64,000 bases of DNA from Paraescarpia echinospica (taxonomy: Eukaryota > Annelida > Polychaeta > Sabellida > Siboglinidae), in contig CM034537.1 of assembly GCA_020002185.1 (NCBI GenBank), positions 12,542,625-12,606,624 of the forward strand, written 5' to 3'. The notes beneath the pieces are model-generated. The model did no database searches. It saw nothing but the letters and a program-made list of their open reading frames with translations, and was not told the DNA's origin. Positions 13,601 to 25,600 of the stretch are shown one piece after another. Numbering within the stretch: the first letter of the stretch is position 1; each line of letters opens with the position of its first letter. A program made the position numbers and the translations under genes.

Positions 13601-16600
13601 ACTTGCTTGAGTGAGAGTTAAACATTGTCTTTGAGAGAAAGAGAACCACAGATGGCCAGTGGAAAAGAAAGTCTTTGGCTCGTAGGGTTATGTAGAGAAC
13701 CGTCCACATATCATTTGGATGGGTAAAAAACATTTTTGGATGGCATATATTTCAATTCAGATAGGTAGAAATTTGAGAAGCAAAAGAAGCTTATTCGTTA
13801 TTGGCTGCGTCCATTATGCTACGAAAATAAGTGTCACACGTATGCATGCAAGGTATTTCTGTATATATCTGGTGCACATTTGGACTGGATTGTATGTGCG
13901 TGCACAGACGTATCTACCACAACATTTTTGGATTGGTAACAATTTCATTGTGCACAAAGGCCTGCTTTGGCTTATCAAGCATCAGGCCTGATGAGAATGA
14001 AATATTTTTGTACATATTTACTATTTTGTTTGTACCGTGTTTCTCAGATATTTGTCAGTTTCCTGTTTAAACATATCCAAACTGCTCGCATTTATGGAAA
14101 CAGCAGATGAGATACTTACATATCATATGTTTTTTCTGGGTCTGGCGCAACCTTGCCCATACCCATAACACTATGCATTCCTTTGGGAAGTTTGTCAGCC
14201 TTGTAGTCGGCCGCAAGCAACTCCCTCTCCTTTCCCATGGACACCTGGAAAGGGGCAAACAGTCGATAACACCCCAGTTACAGGTGTAATGGGGTAGTCT
14301 GTAAAGAGTAACTCTTACTAATGTAATTGTATCGTAATTGCAGCATGATTGTTGTAGTTCAACCACAATTCTGTTATAAATACAGTGTGCATGAGTGTGT
14401 GTGCGTGCATGTGGGTGTTTGTTTGTGTACATGTGCGTGTGACCTGTGTGTATGCATGCTTGTGTACATGTGTTTTTGTTCGCGTGTGTATTTGATAATT
14501 TTCATGTCTCACGAATGTTGATCTTTGACTAGTAATTGCATAGAAATAAAATATATTGTTAGCAAAATATAATCCAACATAACTCAACAAATTTAACATC
14601 ACTGATGCATCAATTTATCCTATGTAATCAAAGAACTATTACACGATCATGATATGTTTAGGAAAATGCTAACAATCATGATACTATATAAATGATACAC
14701 TACTAACTATTTAAGTATCTTGTTAAATGTTCTAAATATGATGAAGAAACATAGCATCGATTGTAATTTGAGTCTTACATAAATATCTCAACAGAGTCTG
14801 GATAATTTGCTAGTAACATGCCACAGCAAAGTGGGTATTAAGTCACAAAATTGTGAAATTTAGTTTTGTACCTTTTTGAATTTCATAGTTAATGTGCTTT
14901 AACCCATTAGACCCCGGCCAGTTAAATTGGCTTGCGTCCCTGTTCCCCAGGCTGTTGCCACAGATCTCAACATTTTGGGTACCTGCAGGTTTTAAACTGT
15001 ATCTTCAAAACTATTGATTCTCTATAACTGCCAGTTGTGTTTATTTTGATGTTCATTGAATTATCTTTAAAATGGTGTGGTTGTGGTGTCGATTGGTTAA
15101 ATATATGTTGTCATTTATAGATGACAAACATAAAAAATAATATTCTTGACAACTATAGAGTGGAATATCATATATTTTATTGACATCAAATACATTCTAC
15201 TGTGTATTTACACTTGCCATGCCTTGCTTAGACATGAGACAATGTAAATCAGTTCACTTTGTATAAATATAGACAGCAAACACAGCTTTGTAAGTCTTCT
15301 ATCTTGGTTGCTGTCATCCTACATATGGCTTCTGCGTCACGTCGAATTGTCCCATCCAACAAAATAGTAGCGCAAACTTTGTCATTAGTAAACAACTACG
15401 ATGTCCAAGGTGCCACCATTTTTGAAGTTCCACAGTTGACGAACTTTTATCGCCAAAAAAAATCAATTTTTTTCAATGTTAGCACATGTCGAAAATACCC
15501 ACAATTCATAGCTCAGATATCAAGGAATCAGCCGGTATTAATCTCTTAAGTATCCACAAGATGGGGCCACCGCTAGACGCTTTATCTCCACCAGGCGCTC
15601 TGGGGAGAAAGCACACGGGCGCTTTCGGACGCACAGGGTCTAATGGGTTAAAATGATATCTCAGTTGTTGAAGTGTCTTCAGTAGTTATTGATTTATTGC
15701 ATAATGCTCCAATGAGGTAAAATTTTCCATTATTTCACAAAACTGCAGCATAAATTTGCTTGAACAGGAATAGCGTAATATTTTATATGAAATGTTATGT
15801 CAGTGGTCAATCAGTTCCATTATTACATTATCTGTCATATTTTTTCTTTGGCAATAGTTACAAGGAAACTTAATGTTGTACCTTTTTGGATTACACAGAT
15901 AATGAGCTTTTAAATAAAACGTTGTTTGTTGAAATATCTCCAGTAGTTTTTTATTTATTCCAACAATTGGATCAAACTTTAAAAAGCACATTCTGGGAAA
16001 CGATGTCATTTAACTCATATTGTCTACTGTTTTTTAATTTGTGCGATTGTAAATGAACGTATCTGATTAATTTTGGATTGTCCGTCAATGAAAATAAACT
16101 GGACGTTGTAAAATGTAATTATAAGATCTGCATTTCTAACAAAATCACATGACCTTGATGGAACATGACCCAGACAGCTGTGTTTGGATCATGTCCAAGA
16201 AAGACCCGTGTGACATAATATCCGCTTCGTTGAGGCAGGTCAAACTTAACAGCACTCACCTCGCACAAGAGAACGAGCCCAGTCTGTTTTGTACGTGACG
16301 GGAAACAATAGTTGGCACTCTTACTGGACATGTCCGCAAAGTACACACCCTTCCCAAACTGCAACACAGTAACCACCTTTTAAAAAACCACAACCAATAA
16401 AATCAGCATGATGCAAACACTTAAAATTATCAACGGCAAGAAAATAAAAGACATTTCAAAAAATGTTATCAAGCAGGGTGTAACTTTAACATATGACATT
16501 GTTTTATATGAGAAACCTACGTTAAAATATGACAAACTAGTGACTACTCTGTTATCATATCAATATATGTATTCTCAAAAATGTATTATGTTACTGAAGC

Positions 16601-19600
16601 AATAAATTTTACTTCAAAATGTGCGGTTTTCTGTACAGTTGTACAATCAATCAAGAATGTTTGATCAAACTATACATATATAAAATAAAACTGCATAACT
16701 TTAACATATTAAATTGTTTTACATAACTAATATAAGAAACATTTGTTAAAATACAGCAAACAAGTGACCGATCTGATATCAAACCAATATATTTATTCTC
16801 AAAAAATTATGTATTATTGAGGAATTACATTTTACTAGAAAACGTTCACACTCCTGTACATTTGGTTAACCTCAAGAATGTTTCATCAAAGTATACAATG
16901 GACATTAAAGTAGAACTGCTGTGTACCATGTATCCTGTGGAGGGTGCCTCGGGAGGGGCGATACGTAAACCCTGACTGAGAATGCCGACCCAGTTTGTGA
17001 GTCGAGACCCATGCCACAGCAGTTTCCTACAAAGAGACAAGTTTTACACGAAGGTATCAAAAAGGTATTTTCTTACGCTGATCAAAGAACTTTACACTTC
17101 AGCCCCTGGCAGGCACTTTACACTTCACCCCTGGCAGACACTTTACACATCCTGGCAGGCACTTTACACTTCACCCCCTGGCAGACACTTTTCATTTCAC
17201 CCTGTCAGACACTTTACACTACACTTCCTGGCAGACACTTTACACTTCACTCCCTGGCATGCATTTTACACTTCACCCCTGGCAGACACTTTACACTTCA
17301 CCCCTGGCAGACACTTTTCATTTCACCCCATCAGACACTTTACACTACACTTCCTGGCTGACACTTTACACTTCACCCCCTGGCAGACACTTTACGCTTC
17401 ACCCTTGGCAGACACTACACTTCACCCCGACATACACTTTACATTTCACCCTCTGGCAGACACTTTACACTTCACCCCCGCCAGACACTTTACTCTTCAC
17501 ACCCTGTCAGATACTTTACACTTCACCCCTTGGCAGACACTTTACATTTCACACACTGGCATACATGTTTATTTGAACACCATGTCAACTTCTCTGGGAA
17601 GCTTTCAGCCATTCTCCAATGAGGTAGAAACATTCTATTATTAGACAAAACTGCAGTGTAAATTAGTTTGAACAGGATAACAATGTTAGAGTGATATTTT
17701 ACATGAAATGTTATGTCAGTGGCGAATAAAAAAAAAGTGCAGAAAAATAAACACTGTCAAGACTAAGCAAAGAGGTTTTAATTCGGAGAGAAACTTTTAC
17801 TTGGGGTTTCTAATAGTAATGTTTTTTATGGACAAGGAAAAGTGGTCGTATTACAGGGGTTGTTTCAATATTGGTGTGACCACAAAGAGATTCCACTGTA
17901 AGCACACCAACGACCGGGATGTTTGTGTCATGCACAAATTCAAGTAATTGAAATAAGAAATAATCATGTTATAACATCCATACGCCATTTTATTTGTCTG
18001 ATCTCGTAGTGATCTAACTATTTGTTTCCATAAATGAAATGGAATAGGTACTAGAGATTGAGCACATAGATATCTAATTGAAGAATCTGCTGTGGTTTTT
18101 GTTGAGACAGCATAAAACATTAGGCAACACGAACTGTGCCCCACTAGTATATCTACATTTAGTACCTGTTGCCTAAGTCCTTGAAGTCTTGTTTCTCTAA
18201 ACATTACGCAACACGAACTGTACCTCACTAGTATATATACACTTAGTACGTGTTGCCTAAGTCCTTGAAGTCTTGTTTCTCTAAACATTAGGCAACACGA
18301 ACTGTGCCTAACTAGTATATATACACTTAGTACCTGTTGCCTAAGTCCTTGAAGTCTTGTATCTCTAAACATTAGGCAACACGAACTGTGCCTCACTAGT
18401 ATATCTACACTTAGTACCTGTTGCCTAAGTCCTTGAAGTCTTGTATCTCTAAACATTAGGCAACACGAACTGTGCCTCACTAGTATATTTACACTTAGTA
18501 CCTGTTGCCTAAGTCCTTGAAGTCTTGTATCTCTAAACATTAGGCAACACGAACTGTGCCTCACTAGTATATCTACACTTAGTACCTGTTGCCTAAGTCC
18601 TTGAAGTCTTGTTTCTCTAAACATTACGCAACACGAACTGTGCCTCACTAGTATATCTACACTTAGTACCTGTTGCCTAAGTCCTTGAAGTCTTGTTTCT
18701 CTAAACATTAGGCAACACGAACTGTGCCCCACTAGTATATCTACATTTAGTACCTGTTGCCTAAGTCCTTGAAGTCTTGTTTCTCCGAGTCTTTGTTGAC
18801 CGAGTATATTTCTTCAATCTTCATGGAATACTGGTTGTGTGTGGAGGCGTGGGTGTTCTTTAGATACTCTTCGATTACCTGAGCATATCAACAAAACACA
18901 ATACATCAACACAAAAACCAGTAGATGCAATGTCATACGGAATTGTACAGCGAGAAAATGAAAGATGCTCATACTTAATGAATAAGAAGATGTCTGCTTC
19001 AAGTATTCTCTGAGTCACTAACAGGAAATGTAGGAAATACTAGGTGTAGTCAGCATAACATCTTACATCTGATATCTGGCAGAAATTCAAAATTCGTTAA
19101 TTCTGGCCTTGTCAAAATTCAAGGCTGCATGTAACAATTCACAGATTTTAAGACCCAATAAATGAAACCTGCTAATAACCTGATTGAAAAGACCAAAGGG
19201 TATTGAAAAAGGGTTAGTTTTTAACACGGTGTTCTAACAGCACTTCAATAATGTAAGATGTTAAGACAATCCCTATCAAATGGTGAGATGTCTGTAGAAC
19301 TCAAGCCGTCACCTTGTACATGGGGTGTGAGAGTTCCATCGGCTCGAGGGGACAGTTGAGGGACGAGTACTGTGAGTCGACAGGGTTCTGTGTCGTAGAT
19401 GCACTCTTGATGATCTTCATCGCCACCTCGATGTCTCCCAGGGTCTGCACACGAGGAAGTGGTTCATCGAAACATATTCGGGTGCTTGTGACGTTAGAAA
19501 AGATGTAGTTTATACAAAACAATAAGATTATACAACAAAAACAAACATACTTTATACCTCAGTTTCAATCAGAGTTACACAGCTCTTGGTTGGTGAATCA

Positions 19601-22600
19601 TGAGCCTTTGAAGACATGTGAGACCAATACTGTTACGGGAGTCCTTCATGACATTGAAATATAATATTAACAAATTTGTTGAACCACTGTAATTGTAACA
19701 AGGTTTTTATAATACTGCGCAGTGTAACTTTGAGTGAACCAAAATCTGACGGAGAGTCCAGCAATTATTCATCTATGTGTAACCAGCAGGCCCTTGGCCA
19801 GAAATAATTTTTTTCAGACTTGAATTAGATGCATTTTAGCACGTGAACGGCTTCAATCAAAGCCATTATTGGCCAGTTTAGTTCTATTAATCACAAACAA
19901 GTGTCATTTGAACAGTTTATTCAATTAATATTGATTTGTATCTCTACCAGTTGTGCCATCTGAAAACCATTCATCTCAAAAGCACTCACCTCCAGCAGGT
20001 TCATCTTAGCTTTGACCACTTCCTTCGTTCTGATCACTGGCGGACGCTGCATTCTGCAAGCAAATAATGCAGCATATACGGTAAAAACAAACACGCAACA
20101 ATGGTGTTGAATAAAAAAGCAACAAGAGCATAATAAGGACAGATAAAAATAAGAGATAAAACACATTATTGAGATTGTACATACCCAAAATTATGAGGAA
20201 TTCGGGTGTAGAATTCATCACAACCCTCAATCAGGCTTCGGCCAAAGTCTCCTTTCCTGATGCACTTATCAATCTTTTTTAGGGCAGTGTACCCTGCTTT
20301 GATCTGGTCTTGCGTCAACTTGCCTGCAATAGAAGGCTGTTATTCAACAAAGGTGTATTTCTTCTGGGGCATTTGTTGTAGCAGAAGTATGGTTTGATGA
20401 GAGTTAACAGAAAACGCATATTGACCAATGCAAAAGAAATTGCAATATCCGTGTTAGTACTAACAGTCTGAACATATTTTCAATAGCAAAGATTGCCAGA
20501 TTATTACCGAACTAATATTGATGTGTTAAGACATAATTTTTACTTTTATTAGCTGCAATATATCCACTAGAACACACACACACACACACACACACAAATG
20601 TTACACTCCCCATAGTGGGACACTTATTTATTTGAACATTATATCACGGAATTGTTCAACTTTGTTGCAACAACTGTGCAAAACTATATGGTTACATAAT
20701 TCTATCATAGTATAATATATGGTTACATAATTCTATCATAGTATAATATATGGTTACATAATTCTATCATAGTATAATATATGGTTACATAATTCTATCA
20801 CAGTATAGTGCTAAATTCTCATTTCTACAGTGAATGAACGAAGGCTATGGTCAATAAGTGAAACTACAGACTTCAAATGTCTACAAGAGGAATAAAAGAA
20901 ATAACAGTAATAATGTTAGACATACTTTCTCACAATATGACAACCAACCTTCCTATTCAACTACTTCCTACTCTATTTACTGGGTCACCATTCATAGGAC
21001 CTTCACTGCATCAAGGATTATAAGGTAAAGTGCGATAAACCCAAAACAGTTGATATTTCTGATTGGGCTGTTTTAGTACTGCAATCTACAATACAGATTT
21101 CTGTCCTTTTTACTTTGATTTTGGATGTTTAAATACACCAATATTAAGTACAGTCGCTCCTCATTATAACATGGTAGTCGGGGTCCACGAAATGAATCCG
21201 CGTTATAAACGGGGTGCGTTATAAATGTGGCACATTCCCATATCTGCCATCAGGGGCGCTACGATGACGACCGACACAGCTGCTGCACGAAGAACGCCAT
21301 CGACAAGAAGTGTGCACGTCGCGCAGTCTATACGCAGTTTATGAAGCTTATTAAACTGCCAGCCAACGTCAATGTGTATTATGTTTAAATGTCATACACT
21401 GTTGGACACTGTTGAATGTTGAACTGAATAAAATTCATGAATTGTGTACCGTTTTTAAATAAACAACGGACCAAAAGCCACAGTCAACTGAACGATAATA
21501 TGGTACCGCTGAAGTAAGATCTAAAATAATGACCCGACACTCAGCTGCCGAATACGCAAATGATTTGACAAACGCTGTGTTAGAGTTGATTAAGGATTTA
21601 AAGCTATAAATACACTCACAATTGGCTTAACTTCGTCTTTCAATCAATATCAAAATACAAATTTAGAAAGCACATCTACCGTGCCGAACAATATTACGAT
21701 TCACCAATTCATATGCGGTTGACGAATTAATATTTTGCCATTTTTGGCTCACCAGTACAGGCAGTAAGTAGCTTTGCGTTCATCGCAGTGAAAAGCTAAT
21801 ATTTGTTACGCAATGTTAGCTTACTGATCTTGCCTACTAAGCTGAATTAAAACGTATTTAACCCATTCTTATGCAAGGCATATTTGTGAATTTCAATTGC
21901 ACTTTACAAACCGCCTGGCGCTGAAACCAGGTGAACTCACCATCCGCGGAAGCCATGAGCATGACTAGCAGATTGGAAACAATTTGTTTGATGTCGACGT
22001 AAAACAAATAATACCTCACTCCACATTTACTGTTCCTAAAGTTAAAATTGACCATAATTATAGTCAAAGAAACTTATACCTTTGATAGCATTGGCAGTGC
22101 AGAATAAACAATGGCAACGTAGTGACGTGCCTCACACTTGATTCGTTGCAGTTGTACGTCAACGTTAAATTTATTGTCCGACAACTAGTCTTTCAATATA
22201 CACATGCCGTGGACAAAGGCGGGGATAACTTCACACGAAATGATTGACAGTTATTACCGTGTTAATATAGTGTGTCATAGTGCCCATTTTTACCCTGGCG
22301 GCAGAAATTCGGGGTCCACGACCGACTGCGTTATAACCGAATCCTACTACAGTCACGTCTCGTTATAACGGGGCGCGTTATAACGAGACGTGACTGTAGT
22401 AGGTTTTATTTACGCTCTGCGGACAAAGCAGAATCAGGTCTTTCTAAAAGACAAGTTATTTTGTTAAGATTTATCTCATTTTGCCCTGAAGCCTATCAAA
22501 CTGTACTTTATCTAGTGTGACTTTTTCCAAACTATGCCTCATAACAATGAAATTAATGAGACAACATGCCTTACCTAACGGAGTCTTCTCTGCATCATAC

Positions 22601-25600
22601 TTCATCTCAAGGACTGCGTCTTCCATCGTTTTCACATCACAGATGAGATTCACAAGATCCTGGATGGAGAACAAACTGTAATGTTTGTATTTGTATAATG
22701 TTAGCAAAGAGAATAATTTCAATATCTCTAGACGGACAATTTAATTTATAACACAAACATTCTAAGCTTATATACAGGAATAACAAATTTAGATATTTAA
22801 AATTATCATATTTTTAAAGTTGTAATTATTAAGATTTCTGTATGATGTTTGTGCATTGCCTAAAATTCATTTACATATTAGAAAAACAACGTTAATGTTC
22901 ATATGAATTAAAAGGATAAATTGATATGATCATCTTATGAAAACAGATTAATTACTTGCAACAGTACAAAAACACTGAGCATAATACTGTGTGATGTAAA
23001 CTGTACGACAACCCACTTGGAGCTTAGGGTGCAGGTTTGACTTGGGTGTTTTCACAGGTTTGGTTGGTTTCTTTTGCTCCACACAACTCTGAAAACAACA
23101 GATACAAAGCCTGTTAGTTGAACAAATATTGTTACATTCTGTTGATTGGAAAAAACATAAATGTCATCGATTCAAAAACGTATTAGCAACACTGCGATGT
23201 GGAAGTAATTGTTTTGAACAGTAAACTGACATGAATGAGAACTAATCATAATGATACTGTTGATTTAATGACTAACTGACTGACCAACTAACAATCACCA
23301 TCAGGCATCAGCCAATCTCACCATCAACATCACAATGTATAATATTCGGTACTAATACGACATTCACAAACATATTTCAAACACAACATACTTGAGAAAG
23401 CAGTTATATTTGCCACGTTACAATACTTAGGCTGAACAAAAACTCTTTCAAGCAAAATCGTGATATTAATGTACATAGAAACCATTTTAATTTCAAATAA
23501 AAGCACGGTATCTTTGATTTTCCCTTGCATATACATCAGGGAGATTAGGCCAACTACTTTGGTCTCTTCCGAAGACACCAACACAGCACCATAGGGATGA
23601 ACAAAATGTACAAGTTCTGAAAGAGCAGTAGGAGGACACAAACCCCCACCCCTCAGGCCCCTTCTGCTGCCCACTCACCTCTGTTGCATAGTCTAGTTTC
23701 ACCATGTCATACTTTCCAGGGACCTTCTCAAACTTTCGTCTTGATGCCCAGTCGTTCTTTGTCTTGTCAGAAAATCTAAATGCAATTTGAGTGTATGACA
23801 AACATATATGTTATAAGACCAGGCTATTTACTACTACCAAACTTCAAAAACAGCACAATTATTCAATGTTTTTCGACATTCATTGGCAGTGAAAACATAA
23901 ATCGCCCAAGCTTTGTTGGCAATGGTATTATGATTTCTTTAGAGCGTTTTGTAAATCATCTGGGAAATAAATGTACACTTTTGCAAAGTTTAACATCAGT
24001 ATGAGAACATTACATAACTGCTTCAATGCCACCAACATTTATCTTTGTACAGAGGTGTCCACCGCAGCATCGGCTTCTCAAAGTGTCCATTAGTGATGTC
24101 ATATTGACATTATGTGAATCGTATGCATGTGCTAAATCTGCCGGTATGTTTTATAAAAAAAAGATGGCAACGGTAGGAAGTGAGAACCAAAAACTAAACA
24201 ACAATTTTTTTAATATCATGCTTGTTCATGCAACAAAACATATTTAAAACATGGGCTCTGAATTGAAACTTTGGCCAAGATCTCCAACCAATCATTCTCC
24301 TGCTTGTGTCATATGACACTGGTCATGTGACACATCCAGCAGGGAAGCCTGTCCACTGAAAAGGCAATAAAACATGACCAAATATTCAGAGGATTCATGT
24401 AAGTTTCTTGTGAGGTACAAACTATAAAATTATACAGCATCACCATCAGGATATTACTACCGATTTCAGAGACAAAGACAATACGTACTTCTTGGTGAAG
24501 ATCTGTTTGGCTTCCTCGAGGTCAGGGCCACAGGCGACTAGGTTGTTCTGTCCCTTTGCGCCGACACGCCCCCATCTCAACCACACGCTGTACTGACGAC
24601 GCTGGTCATCCTCTAAGAGTTGTATCAGGTAATATTTGTTGTTGTTGTTGCTCAAGTTCGTCTAAAAGTAACAGAAAGATGCAGTATTCAGAAAGATAAG
24701 ATGCCAACACGCAGACGAAATTGCAACGTGCGTGATCGCTGGTGAACCATATTTCACTAGAATTTCCACAAATTAGAAAGCTGCTATTTTGCACAAGTCA
24801 TTTACTGTAAATTTTCACTTGTCCACCGGACAACCATGCCAGATCATTCTACTTGTCCGGACAAAAAATCACTTGTCCCGGACAACCGGACATGTGCTTA
24901 TTTTGAATGATGTACAATAATAATTCTATTAAAGATCATATGCAAAGGTTCAAGAAAATTACACATGTGATAATAAACTGTTGTATTATGAGTTTGTATT
25001 GCATATAACATTATTTTATTGGTTAATCCGTGATAAATTAGCAAATAGTAGCAAATTACCTGCGCTCGTCTCAACATTTTGCTAGGGGTTGCACCATGCG
25101 GAATCAGCGCGTGATGTCATTTTGGCCACAACAAACATTGCAACGCATAGCAGCAGCGTTTGTTAAAAGGTAATGTGTCACTGTGGGACGCAAAACGCTG
25201 AACTTGGGTGCGACATAAGTTTAATGATTTATTAAACTATTAATATACTACCACATATTTGTGTTTTAATAACAGTTCGCATAAAGCGAGAGGTATTTTG
25301 TGCACTGTGTTTCGACAAAACCGCTTTGTCTGGACAACAAGGCACAAGCCCAAGGGAATAGTACAGTCGGAAGGTATGCCCCCCCATGCACCCAGTGGAT
25401 TTCTAAATGAAACTTACTTTTTTGCAACCCTGAAAGTGTCTAGTAAACAGATTTGGATGTTCACATTTTGAAATAATGTCCGAAGGGGTCCGTTTGGTGG
25501 CCATCTTGGATTTTGTCACATGCGACTGGTAAAATCAAGAATACCCATAATTTTTTAACCATTCATCGTACAAAGACAAATGAACCCACTTTTTCGTATA

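Noticed and set aside
17851..18732. 293-codon minus-strand open frame made of 28-residue repeats
   Set aside because: It is the 84-bp array read in a frame other than the PARP exon frame. Its periodicity comes from the unit being divisible by three.
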